A stretch of 64,000 bases of DNA from DASXVX01 sp036504075 (GTDB lineage: Bacteria; Bacillota; Sulfobacillia; Symbiobacteriales; Symbiobacteriaceae), in contig DASXVX010000057.1 in NCBI GenBank assembly GCA_036504075.1, forward strand, positions 96,716 to 160,715, written 5' to 3'. How positions within the stretch are numbered: the stretch's first letter is position 1; the number at the start of each line of letters is the position of its first letter. The notes under the pieces are model-generated. The model had not been told where the DNA came from, ran no database searches, and saw nothing but the letters and a program-made list of their open reading frames with translations. The translations under genes and the position numbers were made by a program. Positions 26,801 to 33,598 of the stretch are shown piece after piece.

Positions 26801-26918
26801 CCTGGAGTTCCTGGCGGCCCACCCGCAGCCGGTGCTGCGATCGGCAGCGCCGGAGGGCGACGGGATTCGCCGGCGAATTGGCCGGGCGCGGCCGTTCGTG
26901 ACTGTTTCCGGGTCCTGA
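23814..26918 (+). CDS. Large M14-family metallocarboxypeptidase-like protein
   Basis: 1034 residues. The C-terminal third is an M14 zinc peptidase: HxxE in RHHANEV (H742, E745), a likely third zinc ligand in LDDHGVPSH (H846), and a candidate catalytic Glu in CVVDWITEVPDE. Residues about 1-640 are not a family I recognise. They include a DSDGDGIPDG calcium-binding-like motif at 16-25 and a Pro/Ala-rich linker near 620-640. There is no clear signal peptide, so location is uncertain. It begins 15 bases after the permease gene, probably in the same operon, suggesting it trims imported or external peptides. The GTG start has a GGGGG site eight bases upstream. Confidence 0.75.
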   Translation: MFSLHALFAPGMLLRDSDGDGIPDGVAAALTFDDNLESCAGALDVAARLGLEASGLTLPLAGDFAVRVGVGSLGPGVPVGPGLGLIAAAGDRELLVTGADPAGVLRAARYLAARYPFLHGVGTGAPVVPAGATALLVDGGGVVQVCTGGVWVSVGTAAVDGSPQACEGGALSSLAELYTDRAAVSIGLTPALSRAEREALVGLAARFGVEATSLRFPVAVLPGEKDRIGLAVSVGGPGSSGSGDTVRLTAGDVVITGAAAIAYLAGTPDLGRTLRAALPGPPPIAAEEPYADLAYAGEWEVDRFRRVWREQVLPTLEPGRPAKVDLRLSEPAEVRSALRTELLAQLPPGSDVQVRSCFKQGLHWIMEEMLPALRQAGPVARCELRFRRFTEGGDGSRGGASQEAGGLDLPIRWLQECYPADSLLAQELGIRPADVAFAMTDEGSTYTLTAYDAAGRVLLSGSCECQTGRRLYLDAFPERGWVHPPTGSLMVNGRAFGPLPTDAEACWDWYQTTVLPAVRRLVTGEFGESPDLGAQPFFGTLAIHVRMSEEDRRLGVREEHISPLDALHEDLYFVTLDYLATWGRQLHGQPFGAPGTILPFVSAGGGQPPAARVTLTRRRAAAAAPPPAPVVEIRLGVAGVLTELGLADGRRVELGPADGRQAAAPAPGADIPLGEVVGPEQLPALLAYLESLPGVRVWQAGASYLGRPCYGVELRLPVPEQIQPPAKAAALKPVLLINARHHANEVSSTNAVLKTVQRAATGDPELVRLLRGANVVINPLENMDGAATHYAMMAEHPTWKLHAARFNAVGLEFYGQYANPETPYTEARVLPELFREFRPDVLLDDHGVPSHEWLQPFAGYSSAPYFKVSYWLPNALIYGIFRDLDPEQYPHQVAATHALRAVLTRRVREAPEIHAWNQAWLDIYSRWGTAWVPEKFPQELHDGMICYTSPAGPNAFSVRFPETCVVDWITEVPDETAGGDYLRLVAEAHMTGHLACLEFLAAHPQPVLRSAAPEGDGIRRRIGRARPFVTVSGS

Positions 26919-27010
26919 GGCGACTGAACCTGCGTCGCCGGCAGACGAGTGGGAAGAAGATCGGCAGGCAGGCACCGGGTCGGGAGTTTCCCGGCGACGC
27001 CGGGACGAAT

Positions 27011-27142
27011 TCGGTGGAGTCCGGTGAGTTCCGGCGAAGTTCGGGAGAGTTCGGGAGAGTTCGGGGGAGTTCGGGGGAGTTCTGGGGAGTTCGGGGGAGT
27101 CGGGAGAGTCCGGGGGAGTCCGGGGGAGTCCGGGGGAGTCCG
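27011..27142. repeat. Minisatellite of 10-bp units
   Basis: About 13 consecutive copies of a 10-bp unit near TCGGGGGAGT, including several exact copies, with a one-base phase slip at about 27101. The period equals about one helical turn. Pro/Ser-rich frames across it are a by-product of the repeat. Confidence 0.85.
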
Positions 27143-27360
27143 TCGCGGGACTGTCCCGGCCCGGTTCACGCACGAAGGAAAGCCCGCCAACACCAGGTGT
27201 GGCAGGCGACCAAGGCTTCGGTGAGGCCGGGGGAGACGGCGGCTGGCCCGGTGATTTCGGGCAGAATTCGATCTAAGCAGGAGCGCTTGGTTGAAAATCG
27301 GGGCTCCCAGGTGAGTTTCTGCGGAGAAATGTGCAGTCGGGCGACTTTCGGTGAAGCCCG

Positions 27361-27490
27361 GTGAGTTTCGGCCAAGTTGGGCGACTTTCGGTCAAGCCGG
27401 GCGAGTTTCGGCCAAGTTCGGCGACTTTCGGTCAAGCCGGGCGAGTTTCGGCCAAGTCAGGCGACTTTCAGTCAAGTTCGGCGAGTTTGA
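27361..27490. repeat. Minisatellite of 20-bp units with a 40-bp higher-order period
   Basis: Six and a half units of 20 bp alternate between two forms, GCGAGTTTCGGCCAAGTTCG and GCGACTTTCGGTCAAGCCGG, giving a 40-bp super-period. It lies 220 bp after the 10-bp array and directly beyond the cut end of the DUF2804 fragment. The stretch 27143-27360 between the arrays holds no feature I can support. Confidence 0.85.
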
Positions 27491-27643
27491 GTGTACCTGG
27501 CGGCGAGGCGGGTGGGCCGCCGGCGGATCCGGCCCCCGGCCCGATTCCACTGCCCACCGTACGTGGCTGAACTCCGTTATGTACGCCGGACACGCTCACT
27601 CACTAAGGGCTAGCCCCTTTCGTCGTTCACCACGTGCTTCAGA

Positions 27644-27871
27644 CTACAGGGGAGACGCCAGGCCCATGTAGTCGATGTCGGAGAGCGTGGCGGAGAACAG
27701 GTGCCGATCCGTGGTGATACACCAGTAGTTCCAGCGTTTTTTACGCGGCCAGCGGCCCTTGAGGTTGCAGGTGTGCAGGGGCCGGCGCGACCAGCCGGCG
27801 GCGGCGGGGTTCAGCCGCCCGCGGTCGTCGCAGAGTAAGACCGGCGTGGTTAATTCGCGTTCTGCTGCCAT
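27644..27871 (-). pseudogene. Truncated DUF2804 gene (N-terminal 75 codons only)
   Basis: The reading frame begins MAAERELTTPVLLCDDRGRL and continues with RGRLNPAAAGWSRRPLHTC and NYWCITTDRHLFSATLSDID. These are the conserved N-terminal motifs of DUF2804 proteins, which are normally over 300 residues long. The frame stops after residue 75 and no continuation is visible downstream; minisatellite DNA follows. The start has a plausible AGGGAG site. It is probably inactive. Confidence 0.7.
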
Positions 27872-27963
27872 TTGCGCTTACTCCCTTCATGATGGGGACG
27901 GAGGTCATCATTATTAGTGTAGTCGAGAAACATTTCGCAAGATAGCGCTTTGCACACCCGGGC

Positions 27964-28010
27964 GCGAACAGCGGCGGCTCCACACCTGACGGAGCCGCCG
28001 CTGCGTTCGC
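27964..28010 (-). terminator. Strong hairpin after the small membrane gene
   Basis: 12-bp stem AGCGGCGGCTCC/GGAGCCGCCGCT (27970-27981 with 27991-28002) extended by GCGAAC/GTTCGC (27964-27969 with 28005-28010). It lies just beyond the stop of the minus-strand gene ending at 28034. Confidence 0.65.
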
Positions 28011-28033
28011 GGCAACCTGGGCCGGACTGGAAC

Positions 28034-28381
28034 CTACCGGTTCGACAGCATATTGGACGGTTTAATCCCTACCAGCACATTAAACTTGGCGCGCCAATCT
28101 TTCGCCAGCCACAGATCGGCCGCCGCCATAACCCCCAGATAACCCGTGCGCAAGTCCGGGTAATACTTCACCAGCGCGCCCGTGACGACAAGCCCGATCG
28201 CCGGCCACATGACGTTGCTTACCAGAAACTGGGGAACACGCCGCCACTCGAACGGCCGGTCGCTCTTACCCGTCAGGGTCAGGAGCACGCTCAACAGGGC
28301 GTCAATGCCGCCGGCGGTAAAGACGCTGGCCAGGGCAAGCCAAACCTCAGGCGGCAACCAGGACATCAACGAGCCCAGCAT
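28034..28381 (-). CDS. Small membrane protein of unknown function (holin-like topology)
   Basis: 115 residues starting MLGSLMSWLPPEVWLALASV, with three hydrophobic segments and a basic C-terminus. AAAGGGG lies about ten bases upstream of 28381. I do not recognise the family. Size and topology recall holins or small integral membrane proteins, but no lysis or phage gene is nearby. It is flanked by strong hairpins, so it is probably its own transcript. Confidence 0.55.
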   Translation of the reverse strand: MLGSLMSWLPPEVWLALASVFTAGGIDALLSVLLTLTGKSDRPFEWRRVPQFLVSNVMWPAIGLVVTGALVKYYPDLRTGYLGVMAAADLWLAKDWRAKFNVLVGIKPSNMLSNR

Positions 28382-28417
28382 GATTTGCTCACCCCTTTCC
28401 AGTAACATCCTATGAAA

Positions 28418-28454
28418 CAGGCAGGGCGGGGGGAACCAGCCCCTGCCCTGCCTG
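28418..28454 (-). terminator. Terminator after the S9 peptidase gene
   Basis: 10-bp stem CAGGCAGGGC/GCCCTGCCTG (28418-28427 with 28445-28454), extendable by G/C pairs, 27 bases beyond the minus-strand stop at 28481 and followed by TTTCAT on that strand. Confidence 0.65.
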
Positions 28455-28480
28455 CCTATGCGTTTAGTCTCCTGGTGTGA

Positions 28481-30409
28481 TTACAGATTGGCGATCGCCA
28501 CCGGCTCCACCGGGTCGGCGGGCGTAAAGCCGAAGACCTGGCCGAAGAAGTACAACTGCGCCTCCAGCGCCCGCCGGTTGTTCTGGGCCTGTCGGAACCC
28601 GTGCCCTTCCCCGGCGAACGGCACATAAGCCACCGGGATGCCCTTCGCCTTTACGGCCGCGACCATCGCCTCCGCCTGGTTCGGGGGGACCACCTTGTCG
28701 TCCAGCCCCTGAAAGAAGATCACCGGACAGGCGAGGTGCTCCGTGTAATGGATGGGCGAGCGGCTCCGATAGGTCTCCCGGGCCGCCGGGTACGGACCCA
28801 CCAGGCCGTCCAGGTAGCGGGATTCGAACTTATGGGTATCGGCGGCCAGGGTTTCCAGATCACCGACTCCGTATAAGCTGACACCGGCCCGGAATACGTT
28901 CCGGAAAGTCAGCGCCGCCAGCGTCGTGTAGCCGCCGGCACTGCCGCCGCGGATTATCAGCCTGGCACCGTCGGCCAGCCCCTGGCCGACCAGGTGCAGG
29001 GCGCCGTTCACGCAGTCATCCACGTCCACGATGCCCCACCGGCCCTTCAGGCGTTCCCGGTACGGTCGGCCGTAGCCGGTGCTGCCGCCGTAGTTCACGT
29101 CCAGAATGGCAAACCCGCGGCTCGTCCAGTACTGAACCGCCAGGTTGAGCGTCGGGGGCGCGGTGCCGGTCGGCCCGCCGTGGCTGAGCACGATGAGCGG
29201 CGGACGCTCGCCGGCGGGCGCCGCACAGTCCCCGTTGACCGGCGGGTAAAAGAGCCCGTGGGCGGTCAGGCCATCCTCGGTGGGGAACGAGACGGGCCGG
29301 GCCGGCGACAGGTACGCCGGATCGACCGCCAATTCGACCGACCGGCGCAGCACGGTGCAGCTTTCGTCGTGCAGGTCCAGCCGCAAAAGCGCGGTGGGCT
29401 GCGTCGGCGAGCCGGCGCTGAAGACCACCTGGCCGGCCGAGCCACGAATGCCATCAATCGCGGTATAGGGAGTCGGAATGGGCGTCAGCGTGTGGGTCGC
29501 GGTGTCGAGGCTCGCCAGTTGCCAGCTACCCTGGCTGGTGTAGGCGCAGATAATCCGGGTGGGGGCGACCATCGCATAGGTGGCCCGGCCGAACAGCCAC
29601 TGCGGCACGCCAAATTCGGCGGCCATCGGGCAGAGGGCGGCGGCCTGGCCATCTTCCAGCCGGTACAGGTTCCACCAGCCCGTCCGATCGGAAACGAAGT
29701 GCAGCACGCCGTCCGGTGACCACTCCGGCTGGAAGACCGACTCCGCGGGTCCGCCAGCCACCCAGCGGGCGTCTTCAATCCGGCCATCGGCCGCGATTTC
29801 GCCTACCCACAGTTCGGTGCCGTCCCAGGGCATGTTCGGGTGGTTCCAGGTGAGCCAGGCCAGGCGGACGCCATCCGGGCTGAGGCGGGGCGATGCGTAG
29901 AAGTCGTTGCCCGAGACGAGGGTCTCCACCGGGCCGCCGTCCATGCCCAGTGCCACCAGTGTGTTCACCGGCTGGCCGCCTTCCCGGGAATGGTCCTCGC
30001 ACACGGCAATCAGCCGGTGCCGGGGCCGGTCCGGCGTGCAGTCCGCAAATCGGAACCCGGGGTGGGCGTGAACGGGGCGCGGCTCACCGCCCGGGTCCAC
30101 CCGGTAGAGGAATTGGTCAGCAAAGTTGGCGAAATATACGGTGCCATCTACGACCGTGAAAGCACCGCCGCCGTATTCGTGGACCCGGCTCCGGACGTTG
30201 TAGGGCGGCGGCGTGAGATCGTGCGTCTGGCCGTCCGGCGTCCGGCGTACGATCACGCTCCGCCCGCGCTCGAAGGGCCGGCGCTCGCTCCAATAGATGT
30301 CGTCTCCGTCGAGCACGGCCTCCTCCAGCGAAATCGTGCCGGCGGTAACCAGGTCAGCCGTAATCGGCGATCGCCATGTGCCGTACGGCGCCGTCTGCGG
30401 CACAGCCAT
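28481..30409 (-). CDS. S9-family prolyl-oligopeptidase-like serine peptidase
   Basis: 642 residues. The N-terminal part (about 1-380) is a beta-propeller with repeated SPDG blades (LSPDGVRLAWLTW, WSPDGVLHFVSD). The C-terminal part is an alpha/beta hydrolase with the nucleophile in GGSAGGY, the acid in GLDDKVVP and the base in GEGHGF, so the triad is complete. This is the dipeptidyl aminopeptidase/acylaminoacyl-peptidase group, cutting short peptides. The start at 30409 has AGGAGGTGG just upstream. There is no signal peptide, so it is cytoplasmic. Confidence 0.92.
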   Translation of the reverse strand: MAVPQTAPYGTWRSPITADLVTAGTISLEEAVLDGDDIYWSERRPFERGRSVIVRRTPDGQTHDLTPPPYNVRSRVHEYGGGAFTVVDGTVYFANFADQFLYRVDPGGEPRPVHAHPGFRFADCTPDRPRHRLIAVCEDHSREGGQPVNTLVALGMDGGPVETLVSGNDFYASPRLSPDGVRLAWLTWNHPNMPWDGTELWVGEIAADGRIEDARWVAGGPAESVFQPEWSPDGVLHFVSDRTGWWNLYRLEDGQAAALCPMAAEFGVPQWLFGRATYAMVAPTRIICAYTSQGSWQLASLDTATHTLTPIPTPYTAIDGIRGSAGQVVFSAGSPTQPTALLRLDLHDESCTVLRRSVELAVDPAYLSPARPVSFPTEDGLTAHGLFYPPVNGDCAAPAGERPPLIVLSHGGPTGTAPPTLNLAVQYWTSRGFAILDVNYGGSTGYGRPYRERLKGRWGIVDVDDCVNGALHLVGQGLADGARLIIRGGSAGGYTTLAALTFRNVFRAGVSLYGVGDLETLAADTHKFESRYLDGLVGPYPAARETYRSRSPIHYTEHLACPVIFFQGLDDKVVPPNQAEAMVAAVKAKGIPVAYVPFAGEGHGFRQAQNNRRALEAQLYFFGQVFGFTPADPVEPVAIANL

Positions 30410-30631
30410 GTCCCATCCACCTCCTGGCGGTAAGAGTAATCCCATGTGGTGCAATATTCCTCCTTGTGCGGCTGCCCTCCTTCACGGTTTGTGCAAACCC
30501 GCGAATCCGCCTTGAAAGAGGAGTCGAACCGACGAATCAGGAAGCTAATCGCACATACGTCGACAGTATCCCCGTCATTTGGTTCGCCCGGTCATAAGGC
30601 CGGTTGGTTGTTTCCGTGAAGGAGGCTCACC

Positions 30632-31435
30632 ATGCGGGTCGACTACCATACGCATCACTACCGGTGCGGCCATGCTCGGGGCGGACTGGCCGATTATGTC
30701 GAGGCCGCCCTCGCGGCGGGTCTCGATGAGATCGGCCTCTCCGACCACGCACCGTATTACCACGTGGCCGGCGACCCTCACCCTTTGCCGGCGACGGCCA
30801 TGTCCCAGGCCGAACTGCCAAACTACGTCCGGGAGATGGCCGCGGTCCGGGACCGCTACGCCGGCCGGATTACGGTGCGGCTCGGCACCGAGTGCGATTA
30901 TTTCCCCGGCTGGGACCGGCACTACCGGGAGTTGTGGCGCCGGTTCCCAATGGACTACGTAATTGGGTCGGTGCATTTTCTGGGCGACTGGTTGATTTTC
31001 GAACACCAGCGGCCGGTGGGCCGGACGGCGGCCGAGCTATACGAAGAGTACCTCCGCCTGACGCAGGCTGCGGCCCGGAGCGGCGCCTACGACGTGATTG
31101 GCCATCTGGACTGCATCAAGACGGCGGACCACCTGCCGGAGCGGGCGATCACACCGCTGCTGGAAGAGACCGTCCGGGTACTGGCCGAGACCGGCGTTGC
31201 GATCGAACTGAACACATCGGGCTGGCGGAAGTCCTGCAACGAGCCCTTCCCCCGGGCCGAGTTGCTGGCGTGCTGTCAGCACTATGGCGTGCCGGTCACG
31301 CTGGGTTCCGACGCCCACGCTCCGGAGCAGATCGCGTTCGGATTTGAAGCGGCGCACCGGCTGCTGTTGGATGTAGGCTACCGGGAAATCGCCACGTTCG
31401 CAGCGCGCCGGCGGGTCATGGTGCCACTTGACTAG
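30632..31435 (+). CDS. hisJ: Histidinol-phosphatase, PHP family (HisJ/HisK type)
   Basis: 267 residues with PHP metal motifs: HTHHYRCGHARG at the N-terminus, GLSDHAPYY, GTECDYFPG, GSVHFLGDW, GHLDCIK and LGSDAHAPEQ. This type hydrolyses L-histidinol phosphate in histidine synthesis in many Gram-positive bacteria. GAAGGAGG precedes the ATG. No other his genes are near, so general PHP phosphatase activity cannot be excluded. The preceding 222-bp gap holds nothing I can name apart from presumed divergent promoters. Confidence 0.85.
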   Translation: MRVDYHTHHYRCGHARGGLADYVEAALAAGLDEIGLSDHAPYYHVAGDPHPLPATAMSQAELPNYVREMAAVRDRYAGRITVRLGTECDYFPGWDRHYRELWRRFPMDYVIGSVHFLGDWLIFEHQRPVGRTAAELYEEYLRLTQAAARSGAYDVIGHLDCIKTADHLPERAITPLLEETVRVLAETGVAIELNTSGWRKSCNEPFPRAELLACCQHYGVPVTLGSDAHAPEQIAFGFEAAHRLLLDVGYREIATFAARRRVMVPLD

Positions 31436-31453
31436 CACGGAGGAGGGATTCGG

Positions 31454-32029
31454 TTGCGGGACGTATCCGGAGAGGCTCAGGCGTTGCTCCGTCGCCACGG
31501 GCGGGACGAGGTGGCGGAGCATGTGGCCCGCGTGGCCGCGCTGGCCCGGCGAATCGCTGCCCGGGACGGGGTGGCGGAGGAGCCGGTGCTCACTGCCGCC
31601 TGGCTGCATGACATCAGCCAGGTGCTGCCGCCCGAGGCCATGCCCGCCGCCGCGCTGAAGTATGGCATTGACCTGCTGCCGGAGGAGCGGCAGGCGCCGG
31701 GGCTGATTCACCAGAAGTTGTCGTCCGTCTTCGCCGAGCGGCTCTTCGGCGTGAGCGATCCGGCGGTGCTCGCGGCCATCCGCTGCCACACCACGCTCCG
31801 GTCCGGGGCGACGCTGCTGGACAAGGCGCTGTTCGCCGCCGACAAGCTCGCCTGGGACCCGAAGGACGCGCCTTACCAGCCGGAGATGGCCGCGGCCCTG
31901 GCGGAGTCCACGGAGCAGGCGGTCTGGTGCTGGTTCCGGTGGACGTGGGAGCGGCGGGATCAGATGCAGGTGATTCATCCCTGGCTCCGGGCGGCATTCG
32001 AAGACCTGTCGCGCCGGCATTCCCCGTGA
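31454..32029 (+). CDS. HD-domain phosphohydrolase (YqeK-like)
   Basis: 191 residues starting with TTG, preceded by AGGAGGG. HD signature: HVARVAALARRIA, then AAWLHDISQVLP, then IRCHTTLRSGAT and DKALFAADKL, which fits the YqeK group. These hydrolyse diadenosine tetraphosphate in bacteria studied so far. The neighbouring nadD and rsfS genes common for yqeK are absent; here it follows the histidinol-phosphatase by 18 bases, probably in one transcript. Confidence 0.8.
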   Translation: MRDVSGEAQALLRRHGRDEVAEHVARVAALARRIAARDGVAEEPVLTAAWLHDISQVLPPEAMPAAALKYGIDLLPEERQAPGLIHQKLSSVFAERLFGVSDPAVLAAIRCHTTLRSGATLLDKALFAADKLAWDPKDAPYQPEMAAALAESTEQAVWCWFRWTWERRDQMQVIHPWLRAAFEDLSRRHSP

Positions 32030-32143
32030 TACCGGGACAAGCGTCCCGACTGAGCAGGAAAGGACGGACGTCGAAGCGAAAGCTCTGTCATGGTATAGTT
32101 CACACATTTTTCTACGCGGTCTTGCTGGGGCAACCACAAAAAG

Positions 32144-32187
32144 AAAGGGGGGCTGCAATCGAACATTGCCGCCCCCCTTTTCTTTTC
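32144..32187. terminator. Bidirectional terminator
   Basis: Perfect 10-bp stem AAAGGGGGGC/GCCCCCCTTT (32144-32153 with 32171-32180), T-rich on both strands. It serves the HD gene on one side and the TPR lipoprotein gene on the other. Confidence 0.9.
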
Positions 32188-33407
32188 TATTGAAGCCTGC
32201 TGATCACGCAGGCGCCGTTCCCCTGGGCCAGGTCGACCGCGAAGTGGTCCAGCACTTTCCCGTCGCTCCAGATTTCCACCTCCCAGGCGCCGGCCCGGGG
32301 AAGCAGGAAGACGGAAGACGGGCGCAGCAGTCCGGTGATGGCCTTACGCCATCGGGCGTTGAAGGCGTCCCACGTGGCGTCGTCCGCGAAGAGTGCCCGG
32401 ACCGGAAACTCACCCAGCAGCGCCCCCAGGTCCAGGGGGGTCGCGGGCGGTCCAATCGGGCCGTCGTCCTTGAAGCCGGTGACAAAAGTCCGAATCAGTC
32501 GCCACCCACCCTCCCGCCAGGCCCAGTCTTCCATGGTGGTGCGGGCGAGCGTCCGGTCCATCTGGGCCATGCCCAGCGTCTTGGTCCCGTAGTGCCAGGC
32601 GCCGGAGCCGTAGAATTCCCGCAGCAGCTTGAGGCTTCCGGCGCCGGGATCGTACATATAGACCCAGGCGGCCCGGGGCGACCAGAGCAGCAGTACCGGG
32701 TAAGGTGCGCCGACGTCCACCACCTGGAAGGCAGTCGGGATCGGGTCGTCCAGCGGGTTCCACGTCAGCTCAAAGGGGTGCGTGCCGGCAGTGAGCCGCG
32801 CGGTCAGCTTGCCGGGGCCGATCGTAACGACGTCCGGCTTGCTGTCCAGGTCGAGGTCCAGATCCAGGGCGGCCAGGGCCACCCGGGTCTCCTTGTCGTC
32901 CGGATAGCGCTCCAGGAGGCCGCGGAGCGTCTGTTTGGCCTCTGTGGGCGAAGCACCGCCGGTTGCGACTTGTGCGACCGCCAGCCAGTAGAGCGCATCG
33001 GCCGAAGTGCCCGCCATTTTCAGCAAGGGGAGTGCGTCGGCGGCCCGCTCCGCCATGGTCAGGGCGACGCCGGTGTTAAAGGCGACCGTAGGATCGCCCG
33101 GCTTCAGGCCATATGCCCGCAGACCCGCGGCGGCGGCCGCCGGCAGGTGATCCAGGCGGCGATAGGCCAGCGACAGATCGTTCCAGACGTACCAGCGGTC
33201 CGGCGCCGCCGCCGCCAGTTCCAGCAGCAGCCCGGCGGCTTCCCGAGGGTTTCCGTCCGCGAGCAGTCCATCCGCCTTGTGGAACCGGGTCAGGATCGGG
33301 TCTTCGCCCTGGGAGCGGGAGGGGTTCGGGCCGGAAGTGGCCGGGGTTCGGAGACAACCGGTGAGCAAAACCAGGCAGGCGAGCAACAGCGACAGGCAGC
33401 GACGCAT
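32187..33407 (-). CDS. TPR-repeat lipoprotein of unknown function
   Basis: 406 residues. Signal peptide with lipobox LLTGC (Cys 18), then two or three tetratricopeptide-like repeats up to about residue 190 (for example YVWNDLSLAYRRLDHLPAAA), then a C-terminal region without family assignment. It resembles the lipoprotein at 57771-59360 in layout (lipobox, the WNDLS-type TPR, long unassigned C-terminus), so the two may be distant paralogues. Expected on the outer face of the membrane. Confidence 0.75.
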   Translation of the reverse strand: MRRCLSLLLACLVLLTGCLRTPATSGPNPSRSQGEDPILTRFHKADGLLADGNPREAAGLLLELAAAAPDRWYVWNDLSLAYRRLDHLPAAAAAGLRAYGLKPGDPTVAFNTGVALTMAERAADALPLLKMAGTSADALYWLAVAQVATGGASPTEAKQTLRGLLERYPDDKETRVALAALDLDLDLDSKPDVVTIGPGKLTARLTAGTHPFELTWNPLDDPIPTAFQVVDVGAPYPVLLLWSPRAAWVYMYDPGAGSLKLLREFYGSGAWHYGTKTLGMAQMDRTLARTTMEDWAWREGGWRLIRTFVTGFKDDGPIGPPATPLDLGALLGEFPVRALFADDATWDAFNARWRKAITGLLRPSSVFLLPRAGAWEVEIWSDGKVLDHFAVDLAQGNGACVISRLQ

Positions 33408-33548
33408 AGACCGACACCCCCGGGGAGACTTCCGGCCGACAGATTCCCGGCACCGCCGAAACGGGTGATGCCGCTGACCTGCTGACCGCGATCACGGATA
33501 TGACGCTGCTACGCATCGAACAGTTCCGGTTCAGTAAGACTGAACAGC

Positions 33549-33579
33549 CGAACCGCCCACACCATGTGCGGGCGGTTCG
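33549..33579 (-). terminator. Terminator after the chemoreceptor gene
   Basis: Perfect 10-bp stem CGAACCGCCC/GGGCGGTTCG (33549-33558 with 33570-33579), 20 bases past the minus-strand stop at 33599. The rest of 33408-33598 shows no gene. Confidence 0.7.
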
Positions 33580-33598
33580 TTTGGTTGCCGTGGAATGT

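Noticed and set aside
24537..27173. An 878-codon minus-strand frame with a Pro/Ser-rich start
   Set aside because: Antisense to the M14 gene; its start is translation of the 10-bp repeat.
28034..28381. Prophage remnant based on holin-like topology
   Set aside because: No endolysin, integrase, portal or other phage gene nearby; topology alone is not enough.
30500..30631. tRNA-like sequence with a GTCGAACC element
   Set aside because: No cloverleaf can be drawn; acceptor and anticodon stems are missing.
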